64,000 nt of DNA, from the NCBI RefSeq assembly GCF_002884445.1, contig NZ_KZ614144.1, positions 2,122,290 to 2,186,289 of the forward strand, read 5' to 3'. The notes below the pieces were generated by a model, which saw only the letters and a program-made list of their open reading frames with translations, had not been told where the DNA came from and made no database searches. The position numbers and the translations under genes are program-made. This document shows, one piece after another, positions 43,268 to 52,156 of this stretch; position 1 is the stretch's first letter; each line of letters opens with the position of its first letter. This stretch comes from Paenibacillus castaneae. Lineage in GTDB: Bacteria > Bacillota > Bacilli > Paenibacillales > Paenibacillaceae.

Positions 43268-43311
43268 GAAATCGTCCTTAAGTTCAATGAACTTATGAGC
43301 GATTTCTTTTT
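43268..43311 (+). terminator. Terminator of the B12 operon
   Basis: Outer stem GAAATCG / CGATTTC and inner stem TAAGTTC / GAACTTA, followed by TTTTT. Confidence 0.88.
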
Positions 43312-43446
43312 CATTTTAATATTATTTTTTATCGTGTTATTTTCTTGCCTTAGAAAAGTAGAGATGATGATATTAACGGAAAAAGTAGACAGCTTGCAAG
43401 GCCGAGATTAATATATACATATATCTGAGGATTAGGAGGATTTAAC

Positions 43447-44928
43447 ATTAAACCTTTAAACTTTGAACTGGATGCGATGTTCGGAACTCATATGATTTTA
43501 CAGAGAAATACGGAAGTTCCTATTTGGGGTACAGGTGAGGAAGGCGCAGTTATAACCGTAGAGTGCGGTGGGTTGCAAGCGGAGGCTGTTGTTGAGGCTG
43601 GCAAATGGAAAGCGCTTTTATCTCCAATGAATAGTGTTGAACCATGCGAAATAATCATTCGTTCAGAACAAGGCGAGCTGCTGCTCAGCGATGTACTGTT
43701 CGGTGATGTATGGCTGGCAGGCGGGCAATCTAATATGGAATATAAGCTGGCTCAATCAGCGGAGGGAGAAGAAGAAATTCCAGCAGCGCAATATTCATTC
43801 ATTCGTTATTATGAAGTCCCGAAGTGTGAATGGGAGAATGGGGCCGAGCAAAAGGGAGAATGGAAGGTTTGCACACCTGAGGATGCACCCATGTTTTCAG
43901 CTGTTGCGTATCATTTTGCCAAAGATGTACATAAGGAAATTAATGTGCCAATCGGGATTATTGGCTGCAACTGGGGTGGTACGTCGGCTTCCTGCTGGGT
44001 GAAGGAAGAGGCGCTGATAGAGGACGAGGAGCTTCGAGTATACATAGATGAATTTCAGGAGCAGCTTAAGGATTTTTCTTGGGATCAATTTAAGATCGAT
44101 AGAAAACGTTATGATGATTTAATTGCTGAGTATGCAAAATTAGAATCACAAGGCGTTAGCCGTGAGGAAATTAATTATCCATGGCCTCCTCCGATGAGCC
44201 CGCATAGCTTTTTACGGCCAAACGGACTATATCATACGATGCTTGAGAAGACAGCACCATATGCGCTAAAAGGTTTTCTTTATTATCAAGGCGAGTCAGA
44301 TGGGAATAAGCCGCTTCTCTACAACAAGCTGCTTACTAAGCTGATTTGCAATTGGCGGGAATTATGGTCAAACGAGCAATTGCCGTTTCTGTTCGTCCAA
44401 CTCCCAGCTTTCGGCTGTGATGGTAATCCAGAAGGCGAGGATTGGGCACTGCTAAGAGAATCACAGCAGCTAGTAAGCAATCATGTATCTGGAGCAACTA
44501 TGGCTGTTGCTTTGGATTGCGGTGAGGAGGATGATATTCATCCTCGCCATAAGAGACAAATTGGACAACGGCTTGCGCGGCTTGCGCTAGAACATGTGTA
44601 TGAACGGCCTATAGCAAGCTCGGGCCCTACATTTAACGGAGTGACATTTGAAGAAAATATAGCTGTAGTTTCATTTGACTTCCTCGAGCTTGATGATAGA
44701 TCAGAGGGCGAAGCTCAGGAGATTACTGGATTTGATTTAGCTGCTGCGGATGGACCATATGTGAAGGCCGAGGCCAGGGTCCGAAATGGGAAAGTAGAGG
44801 TATGGTCCGATCAGGTAATAAATCCATGCAAAATTCGATATGGATGGGCCAACTTTACGACAGCTAATTTACACAACCGATTCGGGCTTCCTGCAGTTCC
44901 GTTCCGCTCAGATTGTGTAAGAGGATAA
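43447..44928 (+). CDS. Sialate O-acetylesterase-like SGNH hydrolase with probable ATT start
   Basis: Carbohydrate esterase-like enzyme of the SASA/SGNH family, cytoplasmic (no signal peptide), probably removing acetyl groups from sugars. Motifs: GGQSNMEY with S95, GGTSASCWV (oxyanion Gly), YYQGESDGN, and D363-x-H365 in DIHPRHK. The N-terminus of this family normally starts some residues before MFGxHM. Upstream of the first ATG (43477) no Shine-Dalgarno exists, while AGGAGG at 43434 lies 7 nt before an in-frame ATT at 43447 giving KPLNFELDAMFGTHM. I therefore propose ATT initiation; ATG 43477 is the conservative alternative. It is a single gene between terminators. Confidence 0.85.
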   Translation: MKPLNFELDAMFGTHMILQRNTEVPIWGTGEEGAVITVECGGLQAEAVVEAGKWKALLSPMNSVEPCEIIIRSEQGELLLSDVLFGDVWLAGGQSNMEYKLAQSAEGEEEIPAAQYSFIRYYEVPKCEWENGAEQKGEWKVCTPEDAPMFSAVAYHFAKDVHKEINVPIGIIGCNWGGTSASCWVKEEALIEDEELRVYIDEFQEQLKDFSWDQFKIDRKRYDDLIAEYAKLESQGVSREEINYPWPPPMSPHSFLRPNGLYHTMLEKTAPYALKGFLYYQGESDGNKPLLYNKLLTKLICNWRELWSNEQLPFLFVQLPAFGCDGNPEGEDWALLRESQQLVSNHVSGATMAVALDCGEEDDIHPRHKRQIGQRLARLALEHVYERPIASSGPTFNGVTFEENIAVVSFDFLELDDRSEGEAQEITGFDLAAADGPYVKAEARVRNGKVEVWSDQVINPCKIRYGWANFTTANLHNRFGLPAVPFRSDCVRG

Positions 44929-44947
44929 GCACGGTTGGAGTCAAATA

Positions 44948-44982
44948 AATAAGCCGCAAGGGGTGAGCCCTTGCGGCTTATT
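44948..44982. terminator. Bidirectional terminator
   Basis: Perfect 15-bp stem AATAAGCCGCAAGGG / CCCTTGCGGCTTATT between convergent genes. Confidence 0.85.
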
Positions 44983-44997
44983 GGCATTAACTATTTT

Positions 44998-46080
44998 CTA
45001 ATAGGGCAAGTCAATTGTAACTTCACGCTTGCTCTCAGCCGAACGAAGCACGCCGTCGATAATAGCTTGGTTATATAAGATTTCAGCGCCCGGAATAGGT
45101 GCCGGAAGATTATTCTGAATGGCGACGACGAAATCCTTCACCTTCTCGTCAAATAAATTCAAGCCGTGCGAAATGACTGGAATGGTGGATTCAATATGCT
45201 GATTCACAACGTCATGATAGAGCGTCATGCTGCCTACGCTGCCATCCCATACGCCGCTCCACGGACCTGATCCAGCTGGTGTTACTTTAAGCCCGCCGTC
45301 CGTACCAAGAAACATCGTTGCGCCAAGCGTATCCATATGCATTGCCCAGCTTATTTTATAATTAAGTACGATATCGCCTTCTAATCTAATCATAGCTACT
45401 CCAAAGTCCTCGACCTCAAAGCCAGCCGCTTCATTATGGTATTTCGAATTGGTTCCGAAATGATTGGATGTATAAGCAGATACAGTTAAAGGCTTCGGAT
45501 AGCCAAGAGCATGCAGCGCCATATCTAGTGAATAGCAGCCGATATCAGCCATAGCGCCTGCGCCAGCTAGATCCTTGCGGATGAAAGTGCCTCCCGGCAT
45601 TCCGCGCCGTCTTCCACCGCCTGTCTCCACGAAATAGACATTGCCAAGCTTTCCCGATTGAACGATGTCTTTAATCAAGGACATATTTGGGTCATATCTG
45701 GGTTGAAAGCCTACGGTTAACATTTTCCCGCTCAGCTCAGCGGCTTCCACCATTTCGATGGATTGCTGCAGCGTAACGGACATCGGTTTCTCAACCAGCA
45801 CATGCTTGCCTGCGTTCAGAGCATTTATCGAGGTTTCATGATGGGCAAAGTTCGGCGTACATATGCTTACACCATCTAGATCCATCTCAAGCAGCTTCTT
45901 GTGATCCTCGAACGCAACTGCACCCAGCAGCTGCTCCTGCTCAATAAAGGCTTGTGCTCTTCCTTCCATGCTGTCTGCTACTGCAACGATCTCAACATTA
46001 AGAAGCTTTTTATAAGCAGAAGCATGCGATCTTGCAATACCGCCGCTACCAATAATACCAATACGAATAATTCTAGACAT
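44998..46080 (-). CDS. Gfo/Idh/MocA family oxidoreductase
   Basis: NAD(P)-dependent sugar or inositol dehydrogenase-like enzyme, 360 residues. The Rossmann motif GIIGSGGIARSHA starts near residue 8, followed by EKPMSVT (the family EKP motif with catalytic Lys) and the GCYSLDMALH segment of the C-terminal domain, which includes the conserved Asp/His region. The start is ATG 46080 with AAGGGG 8 nt upstream. It is adjacent to a minus-strand AraC gene and shares the sugar-metabolism theme with the second Gfo/Idh/MocA protein at 47166, from which it is clearly divergent in sequence. Substrate unknown. Confidence 0.92.
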   Translation of the reverse strand: MSRIIRIGIIGSGGIARSHASAYKKLLNVEIVAVADSMEGRAQAFIEQEQLLGAVAFEDHKKLLEMDLDGVSICTPNFAHHETSINALNAGKHVLVEKPMSVTLQQSIEMVEAAELSGKMLTVGFQPRYDPNMSLIKDIVQSGKLGNVYFVETGGGRRRGMPGGTFIRKDLAGAGAMADIGCYSLDMALHALGYPKPLTVSAYTSNHFGTNSKYHNEAAGFEVEDFGVAMIRLEGDIVLNYKISWAMHMDTLGATMFLGTDGGLKVTPAGSGPWSGVWDGSVGSMTLYHDVVNQHIESTIPVISHGLNLFDEKVKDFVVAIQNNLPAPIPGAEILYNQAIIDGVLRSAESKREVTIDLPY

Positions 46081-46209
46081 TCCATCTGCCCCTTTTCATT
46101 AACATGTATCTACTTTAGCATAGGATTTTCATGCTTAACATCGCGATAAAAGGACATGTTTACTATAAAATAGTGACATAGCCAATTTAAATAGGGGTTT
46201 AGCGAAATG

Positions 46210-47046
46210 TCAGAGACCATACAATTGCCGATATACAGTGGGCGTCATGCCTTCATGCTCCATAAATCGCTTATTGAAATAGCTGACACTAGGATAACCG
46301 GCATCTGCGGCAATTTGTCCGATATTGACATCCTTGCGCTCCAGCAGCCATTGCTTGGCTATCTGAAGCCTGCTGCGCGTAATAAAGTCCATCGGCGTCA
46401 TTTCCATTACACTGCGGAATAATTTACAGAAATAAGTTGGACTGACACCAGCCTGTTCGGCCCAGTGCTCCAAATTAAAAGGCTGCGCGGCCTCAAGCTG
46501 CATAATGGGAAGCAGCTCTAATATACGTTTGCCTGAAGAGTTTGATTTATTAATAGACAGCGGAATGGCTTGCTCGACGAAGACTGCCAGAATGGCATAG
46601 GTAAGGGCGGATAAGGCAGTAGGATGCAGCATGCGATGAGTTTCGGCTTCGACGAGAAGCTCCTCATGCGCCTTCTCCCATGCAGCCATATTCCTTATAG
46701 TCCAAAGCTGGCTTTTGTGAAAGCCTCTTTCAATCATATAATCCTGCAGGCCGTTGCCATAGAAATGCACCCAGCGTATATCCCAAGGGTCATCGGCATC
46801 ACTGTAGTAATGCTGCCGCTGCAATGGGAAATAGAGTACAGCTTCCCCTGCTTCAAGACAATGGACCTTTCCGTCCCATTCCACATATCCTTTGCCAGAA
46901 ACCACATAGTGAATATTGAAATTATTTAATGCTCCAGCCTTTCTAAGCGTATAGTGCTCGGGGTGATCCCAATAGTTGCCTACCGATTCGGGAAAACAAA
47001 AGAAAGGATTGTGGGGTAATGTGAGCAGATGGCTTTGTCGCTCCAA
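46210..47046 (-). CDS. AraC family transcriptional regulator
   Basis: Sugar-responsive regulator of about 278 residues. The N-terminal cupin-like ligand domain (HYVVSGKGYVEWDGKVHCLEAGEAVLYFP read in parts) precedes two AraC helix-turn-helix motifs near the C-terminus (FNLEHWAEQAGVSPTYFCKLF; IGQIAADAGYPSVSYFNKRF). Start choice: GAGGTGATC, an excellent Shine-Dalgarno match, ends a few nt before TTG 47046; a GTG at 47055 overlaps the site itself. It is divergent from the Gfo/Idh/MocA and aldo-keto reductase genes, its likely targets. Confidence 0.9.
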   Translation of the reverse strand: MERQSHLLTLPHNPFFCFPESVGNYWDHPEHYTLRKAGALNNFNIHYVVSGKGYVEWDGKVHCLEAGEAVLYFPLQRQHYYSDADDPWDIRWVHFYGNGLQDYMIERGFHKSQLWTIRNMAAWEKAHEELLVEAETHRMLHPTALSALTYAILAVFVEQAIPLSINKSNSSGKRILELLPIMQLEAAQPFNLEHWAEQAGVSPTYFCKLFRSVMEMTPMDFITRSRLQIAKQWLLERKDVNIGQIAADAGYPSVSYFNKRFMEHEGMTPTVYRQLYGL

Positions 47047-47165
47047 GTCGATCACCTCAATGACAATATTGTTTTAGTGTATAACAAAATAATATCATTT
47101 TAATTTTAATTCTATCAACTTATAATCACAATATAGTCATAAATAAATGTTGAGGTGATGATGTA

Positions 47166-48167
47166 ATGACAGTAAAAAAACTAAAGTGGGGCATTCTTGG
47201 CTGTGCAGGAATTGCTAAACGTGCGGTTATTCCCGGTCTTCATCTTTCAAATATAAATGAAGCAGCAGCTATAGCGAGCCGCAACGAGGATAATGCGAAG
47301 AGGACAGCTGAAGAGCTGAATATTCCTACTGCCTATGGCAGCTATGAGGCATTGCTTGCGGACGATTCCATTGATGTCGTATACATTCCGCTCCCAAACC
47401 ATTTACATAGGGAATGGACGATAAGAGCTGCAGAGGCGGGCAAGCATATTTTGTGCGAGAAGCCTCTTGCGCTTACGGAGAAAGAAGCGGCGGAGATGGC
47501 AGATGCATGTGCCAAGGCCGGCGTGCTGCTCTCCGAAGCCTTCATGTATAGATACCATCCACGCTATGAAACGATGAAGGAAATTATTGCATCTGGAGAA
47601 ATAGGGGACATTCGCGGCATTCGCAGCGCGTTCACATTCAATAGTGCGGGCAGTAAGGGGAATGTTAGATTCCGTAAAGACTGGGGCGGCGGATCACTTT
47701 ATGATGTCGGCTGTTATCCGATTAATGCGGCGCGCCTGCTGCTAGGCAAAGAGCCCGAAGCAGTGACCGTACAAGCATTATTCTCACCTGAGCATGGCGA
47801 TGTTGATATGATGGCCTCGGGACTGCTTGAATTTGAAGGAGGTGCCTCGCTTACATTCGATTGCGGCATGTGGGCTGCATTCCGCAATCCGTTGGAAGTG
47901 GTTGGTACGGAGGGCATAATCGAAGTCCCTTCCGCATATTTAACGAATGAGCAAGGAAGCGGTAATTTCTTCGTGAGCGCAAATGGCAAACGCCGTGAGA
48001 TTGAAGTGCCGCATGTCAATGCCTACACGCTGCAAGCCGATCACCTTGCACGCGCTATTATTGACGGATCGCCACTCCAATTCGGACCGGACGATGCAAT
48101 GAACAATATGAAGGTACTGGATGCTTGTCTGCTATCGGCACATGAGCGTGCAAGAATAACACTATAA
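47166..48167 (+). CDS. Gfo/Idh/MocA family oxidoreductase
   Basis: NAD(P)-dependent dehydrogenase of 333 residues. The nucleotide motif ILGCAGIAKRAV lies near residue 10, the catalytic EKPLALT at about 98, then EAFMYRYHPRYE and GGGSLYDVGCYPINAARLLLG, typical of the glucose-fructose oxidoreductase / trans-dihydrodiol dehydrogenase-like branch. GAGGTGATG precedes ATG 47166. The gene is 20 bp before the aldo-keto reductase gene, forming a two-gene operon, divergent from the AraC regulator. The two may interconvert or oxidise a sugar; the substrate is unknown. Confidence 0.92.
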   Translation: MTVKKLKWGILGCAGIAKRAVIPGLHLSNINEAAAIASRNEDNAKRTAEELNIPTAYGSYEALLADDSIDVVYIPLPNHLHREWTIRAAEAGKHILCEKPLALTEKEAAEMADACAKAGVLLSEAFMYRYHPRYETMKEIIASGEIGDIRGIRSAFTFNSAGSKGNVRFRKDWGGGSLYDVGCYPINAARLLLGKEPEAVTVQALFSPEHGDVDMMASGLLEFEGGASLTFDCGMWAAFRNPLEVVGTEGIIEVPSAYLTNEQGSGNFFVSANGKRREIEVPHVNAYTLQADHLARAIIDGSPLQFGPDDAMNNMKVLDACLLSAHERARITL

Positions 48168-48187
48168 TATTGAAGGAGGATTTTACA

Positions 48188-49138
48188 ATGGAACATATTC
48201 ATATTAAAGGCTGTCCAAAACCAGTATCGCGCCTAATGAAGGGCTCGGATTATTTCTTCCATGATACCTATGAGAAAGCGGCTACAAATTTAGATGCATT
48301 TCTGTCCATTGGCGGAAATTCAATCGATACGGCTCATATTTATTGCGGCGGACAAAGCGAGGAAGTAATCGGGCGATATATGAAGGAGCGGGATAACCGC
48401 GAGCAAATGGTTATTTTGACGAAATGCGCGCATCACGACCATAACGGCCCGCGTGTAAATAAAGAGGCTATTAGAGCTGATTTAACGGACAGTCTCGCAA
48501 GACTGCAAACCGATTATATTGATTTGTATGCTCTGCATCGCGATGATCCTGCTGTTCCAGCTGGCGATGTCATTGATATTCTTAATGAGCATATCCAATC
48601 GGGTGCAATAAGAGCGATCGGTGTATCCAATTGGACGTGGCAGCGTATCGAAGAAGCGAATAAATATGCTGCTGCGAATGGGCTGGTCGGATTCTCATTC
48701 AACAGTCCGAATCTTAGCTTAGCGAAAGCGAACGAGCCGTTCTGGGCTGGCTGCGTATCGGCTGATCAAGAAACTTGTGCTTGGCATGAGGAGCAGCAAT
48801 TCCCGTTATTATCCTGGTCCTCCCAGGCGAGAGGCTTCTTCACAGGAAGATTCTCACCGGAAATTCGTGATAATGCGGACTTGGTGCGTGTGTTCTATAG
48901 TGATGATAACTGGGAGAGATTGGAGAGAGCTAAGCAGCTTGCAGAGCAGAAAAACGTGAGTGCTATTCAAATCGCTCTCGCGTACGTGCTGAATCAGCCG
49001 TTCCCTACTTGTGCGCTGATTGGGGCACAATCTGCAGAGGAGCTGCATTCATGCGATGCTGGTTCGCTCATTCAATTGACCAAGGAAGAGATGGCATGGC
49101 TCGACCTCGAAGCAGCTAATATGCCTCTGAATAAGTAA
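48188..49138 (+). CDS. Aldo/keto reductase
   Basis: NAD(P)H-dependent TIM-barrel reductase of 316 residues. The tetrad is visible: D in SIDTAHIY, Y in the same motif, K in ILTKCAHH and H in YALHRDDP. GVSNWTWQRIEEA is the family signature after it, and PTCALIGAQSAEEL marks the C-terminal cofactor region. ATG 48188 follows AAGGAGG; a TTG at 48170 sits before that site. It forms an operon with the Gfo/Idh/MocA gene and is probably controlled by the divergent AraC regulator. Confidence 0.92.
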   Translation: MEHIHIKGCPKPVSRLMKGSDYFFHDTYEKAATNLDAFLSIGGNSIDTAHIYCGGQSEEVIGRYMKERDNREQMVILTKCAHHDHNGPRVNKEAIRADLTDSLARLQTDYIDLYALHRDDPAVPAGDVIDILNEHIQSGAIRAIGVSNWTWQRIEEANKYAAANGLVGFSFNSPNLSLAKANEPFWAGCVSADQETCAWHEEQQFPLLSWSSQARGFFTGRFSPEIRDNADLVRVFYSDDNWERLERAKQLAEQKNVSAIQIALAYVLNQPFPTCALIGAQSAEELHSCDAGSLIQLTKEEMAWLDLEAANMPLNK

Positions 49139-49162
49139 GCTGGAATACGAATAAGGAAAAAG

Positions 49163-49205
49163 AAAGCCCGAAAAGGACAATATTTGTCCAATCGGGCTTT
49201 TTTTG
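49163..49205 (+). terminator. Terminator after the aldo/keto reductase gene
   Basis: AAAGCCCG / CGGGCTTT outer stem, GGACAA / TTGTCC inner stem, followed by T residues. Confidence 0.9.
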
Positions 49206-49279
49206 ATGGAAGGACCTATAAATTTTAATAATTTGCGGAATATAAATAAAGAAAATGAGGAAGCTAAGTTGTTGTTTAC

Positions 49280-49324
49280 TTGACCCAACTAAATAACTTA
49301 TGTATCATTACTTACATAAAGTAA
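49280..49324 (+). promoter_or_regulatory. Promoter and operator of the luciferase-like gene
   Basis: TTGACC (49280-49285), a 17-bp spacer, TATCAT (49303-49308). Immediately after, TTACTTACATAAAGTAA (49308-49324) is an inverted repeat with arms TTACTT / AAGTAA, the size and spacing of HxlR- or MarR-type operators. Its position over the expected start site predicts repression. Confidence 0.65.
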
Positions 49325-49399
49325 CTTAATATTTGTAAAGTATGCTTTGTGTTTACGAAATACGGTTTTAATTATTGTTTTACACCAAGGGGGAGCTGT

Positions 49400-50482
49400 A
49401 TGAGCAAGATGGAAGATGCTAATCAAGATGTTGGCTTTGAGTTTGGACTATATACGTTAGGCGATTTGAGCGCTGATCCCGTAACGGGCCATAGCATAAC
49501 CGCTAGCAAACGTTTAAAGGAAATCATAGCAGCAGCAAAGCTCGCCGATGAAGCTGGTCTGGATTTATTTGGAGTTGGCGAGCATCACCGCTTGGATTTT
49601 GCTGTTTCCTCACCGCCTGTTGTTTTGGCTGCTATTGCTGGAGTAACGAAGCGGATTAGACTTGTGAGTGCTACGACCGTGTTAGGAACAGCAGATCCCG
49701 TTAAAGTATTTGAGGATTTCGCCACATTGGATTTATTATCCGCAGGAAGAGCAGAAATTATTGCAGGACGAGGAGCTTATTTGGAGTCCTTCCCACTGTT
49801 TGGATATAAATTGGAAGATTATAAGGAATTATTTTATGAGAAAATCAATCTGCTGCTGGCATTGAACCAACATGAGCGTATAACGTGGAATGGCAAGCTT
49901 CGCTCGGCTTTGTCGAATGCAGAAATTGCGCCGCGGCCTGAACAAAAGCAGCTGCCGATATGGGTTGGCGTCGGCGGAACGACGGCAAGCGCGGAGTTGG
50001 CTGGGACACTAGGAACGGGGATGACGCTTGCTATTCTAGGAGGCGATCCTGCCAGATTTAAGACGCTTGTCGAACATTATCGTGCGGCAGGGGTTGAAGC
50101 TGGATATAAGCAAGAACATCTGAAAGTTGCCATTACAAGCCATGGTTTTATTGGAAAAACGGCAGAGCAGGCAAGAGACGAGTTTTATCCTTATTACGCT
50201 AATTACGATATGCAGTTCATGGGCGGACAAACGCGAGGAAAGCTGTTGACAAGGGATCAATTCCAGCAGTTAACAGATCCTGTGAACGCTTTGGCTGTAG
50301 GAAGCCCGGAGCAGCTTATCGAGAAAATCCTTGCTCAGCATGAGCTATTTGGCCATCAACGTTATATGCTTCAGTTTGACATCGGGGGAATTCCTTTCTC
50401 CAAAATCGCCTCTTCCATCGAGCTGTTTGCGACGAAGGTTGCGCCGGCAGTCAGGAAAGAGTTGAATAAAAAAGCTAAATAG
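49400..50482 (+). CDS. LLM-class flavin-dependent oxidoreductase (bacterial luciferase-like)
   Basis: FMN-dependent monooxygenase-like TIM-barrel enzyme, 360 residues. Family features: GEHHRLDFAVSSPPVVLAAIA near residue 50-70, SATTVLGTADPVKVFEDFATLDLLSAGRAEII (read in parts), GRGAYLESFPLFGY and PIWVGVGGT. Such proteins oxidise small organic substrates with reduced flavin and oxygen; the substrate here is unknown. ATG 49400 follows AAGGGGGAG; an in-frame upstream ATG at 49349 has no Shine-Dalgarno site. A palindromic operator overlaps its promoter, but no adjacent repressor gene exists, so control is from elsewhere. Confidence 0.9.
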   Translation: MSKMEDANQDVGFEFGLYTLGDLSADPVTGHSITASKRLKEIIAAAKLADEAGLDLFGVGEHHRLDFAVSSPPVVLAAIAGVTKRIRLVSATTVLGTADPVKVFEDFATLDLLSAGRAEIIAGRGAYLESFPLFGYKLEDYKELFYEKINLLLALNQHERITWNGKLRSALSNAEIAPRPEQKQLPIWVGVGGTTASAELAGTLGTGMTLAILGGDPARFKTLVEHYRAAGVEAGYKQEHLKVAITSHGFIGKTAEQARDEFYPYYANYDMQFMGGQTRGKLLTRDQFQQLTDPVNALAVGSPEQLIEKILAQHELFGHQRYMLQFDIGGIPFSKIASSIELFATKVAPAVRKELNKKAK

Positions 50483-50507
50483 CATTAGTCTAGTTAATAT
50501 GCTACTT

Positions 50508-50551
50508 AAGAGACTGTCTCAGGTCATTGACCTAGTAGACAGTCTTTTTTG
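50508..50551 (+). terminator. Terminator after the luciferase-like gene
   Basis: AGACTGTCT / AGACAGTCT stem with an inner AGGTC / GACCT pairing, then a T run. Confidence 0.9.
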
Positions 50552-50642
50552 CGGAGCTGCATTCGTTAAATGGTTGATTCGCAACATGAAGCATCCAAGA
50601 GATGGTACAATGGATTAAAAAATATGATAAAGGGAGAGGCGC

Positions 50643-50942
50643 ATGGAAGCTTCTAGACTGAATGAATTAAGAATTGAAATTGATAAGCTTGATAATGAAA
50701 TATTAATACTGCTAGCGAAGCGATTCGAGCTAACTGAAAAGGTAGGCGTGTATAAGGCGGAGAATAAGCTGAATGCTCAGGATAAAAGCCGTGAGCTTAA
50801 GCAATTCGAGAAAATTATTCAGCTTTCGAATAAGCATGGCATGAATTCCGATTATGGTACTGCTATTTACAGATGCATAATGGACCTTGTCATTTCGCGG
50901 CATAAAGAGCTGGAAGAGACGATACAGAAATCGAACGTATAA
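50643..50942 (+). CDS. Chorismate mutase type II (AroQ class)
   Basis: Short all-helical enzyme of 99 residues that converts chorismate to prephenate, the step toward Phe and Tyr. Visible active-site segments: LNELRIEIDKLDNEILILLAKRF (read in parts, with the conserved Arg), VGVYKAENKL with the catalytic Lys, and the C-terminal ISRHKELEE helix. It is a stand-alone mutase with no fused DAHP synthase or dehydratase and no aromatic pathway genes beside it, so it could be an accessory copy. AGGGAGAGG precedes ATG 50643. Confidence 0.88.
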   Translation: MEASRLNELRIEIDKLDNEILILLAKRFELTEKVGVYKAENKLNAQDKSRELKQFEKIIQLSNKHGMNSDYGTAIYRCIMDLVISRHKELEETIQKSNV

Positions 50943-51001
50943 GCTAACAAACTCTTTTTTGGATAGCAGCCGAACCAATTTTGCCTGAAGGGATGATACT
51001 C

Positions 51002-51757
51002 ATGATTGTATACGAGAAGGAAGACGCATTTATTCTAATCGCACAGCATGACCATGCTCGCGTTTCCGGTGATCTTGTTTCAGCATGGCGCAATGAGATG
51101 TTCTTGAGTGAAGATCGAAGGGAAGATTTGAATTATGCGGCTTATGAGCATGATAGCAGCTGGATTCAGCTAGATCGAATTCCGCTTTGGAATGATGCTG
51201 CCCAAAGTCCATTTTCATTCCGTGATTTTCCGGGAAATATTCGGTTTGTTTTTTATACAAAAGGGCTGGACAAGGTTGAGGAAACAAATGCATATGCTGC
51301 ATTGTTAGGCAGTATTTTGTACACAACACTAGCTGAAAAATTCAGAAATGAAGATACAATCGATTTCGTTGAGCATGAATTTTCAAGACAGAGCGCTATT
51401 ATCGAACGATTAAATGTAAATGTTAAGCTGCTTCAGATGCATGTGAAGGCACTTTTATTATGCGATGAGCTATCATTATTCGTATGCATGGAGCAGCCTG
51501 GAACACCTAGGCGTGAATATGAATGGTTCGCTAACGGTTTCTCGTACTGGTTCGGTGAATCGGAGCAGGCTACCTTGATTGCGGACTGGAAGGATGACAG
51601 AACGATACTGTTGGATCCATTTCCATTCCAGAAAGAGGTCGAAACAAAGCTTCCTTACAAAGAAGTGAGTAAGTCAGATGCTGAGCAGTATGGCATTTCC
51701 GAAGCCTATCAGCGAGCGCACACTCGTGAATATACACTGAAATTCGTTGCCGGCTAG
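51002..51757 (+). CDS. DUF3891 family protein
   Basis: 251-residue cytoplasmic protein. It begins IVYEKEDAFILIAQHDHARVSGDL, with QHDHA and YEHD (in YAAYEHDSSW) suggesting a metal-binding HD-like site. This pattern is characteristic of DUF3891, a family of unknown function distributed in Bacillota and other bacteria. ATG 51002 follows GAAGGGA; a TTG at 50981 comes before this site. It lies 59 bp after the chorismate mutase gene and may be co-transcribed with it. Confidence 0.8.
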   Translation: MIVYEKEDAFILIAQHDHARVSGDLVSAWRNEMFLSEDRREDLNYAAYEHDSSWIQLDRIPLWNDAAQSPFSFRDFPGNIRFVFYTKGLDKVEETNAYAALLGSILYTTLAEKFRNEDTIDFVEHEFSRQSAIIERLNVNVKLLQMHVKALLLCDELSLFVCMEQPGTPRREYEWFANGFSYWFGESEQATLIADWKDDRTILLDPFPFQKEVETKLPYKEVSKSDAEQYGISEAYQRAHTREYTLKFVAG

Positions 51758-51778
51758 TGGAACATAGAGAAAACAAAA

Positions 51779-51824
51779 GGAGCTGTCCCCAAAGCGGTGT
51801 TATCTGCTTTGAGAACAGCTCTTT
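51779..51824 (+). terminator. Terminator after the DUF3891 gene
   Basis: AGGAGCTGT / ACAGCTCTT outer arms with inner CAAAGC / GCTTTG, then CTTTCTG. Confidence 0.65.
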
Positions 51825-51829
51825 CTGAT

Positions 51830-52128
51830 CAGCCTTAATCGTATGAGCTCATATTTGCCGCTTTTCGTGAGAATAGAGCTAAATTCTAGCTCTATTTCGC
51901 TCGAAGTAACCGGAGTTTGTGGAATAGAGCTAGTTTCTAGCTCTATTCGGTCCAGCCTTCGTCGTATGAGCTCATATCCGCCGCTTTTCGTGAGAATAGA
52001 GCTAAATTCTAGCTCTATTTAGCCCGAAGTAACCTAAGTTTGTGGAATAGAGCTAGTTTCTAGCTCTATTCGGTTCAGCCTTCGTCATATGAGCTCGTAG
52101 CCGCCGCTTTTCCTTATGAATAGCGAAA
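51830..52128. repeat. Tandem 123-bp repeats, each with two AATAGAGCTA hairpins
   Basis: Two full units (51830-51952 and 51953-52075) and a decayed third (from 52076) start CAGCCTTNNTCGTATGAGCT. Each full unit has hairpin 1 (AATAGAGCTA / TAGCTCTATT at 51872-51896 and 51995-52019) and hairpin 2 (perfect 12-bp GAATAGAGCTAG-TTT-CTAGCTCTATTC at 51922-51948 and 52045-52071). The region lies between the 3' ends of convergent genes. It holds no ORF; it looks like a repetitive extragenic palindromic element. Confidence 0.92.
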
Positions 52129-52156
52129 CGGACTAGAGTTTATTCACAGCTACGAC

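Noticed and set aside
43154..43411. Plus-strand frame after the ECF S gene
   Set aside because: It mostly overlaps the end of the S gene in another frame and runs through its terminator.
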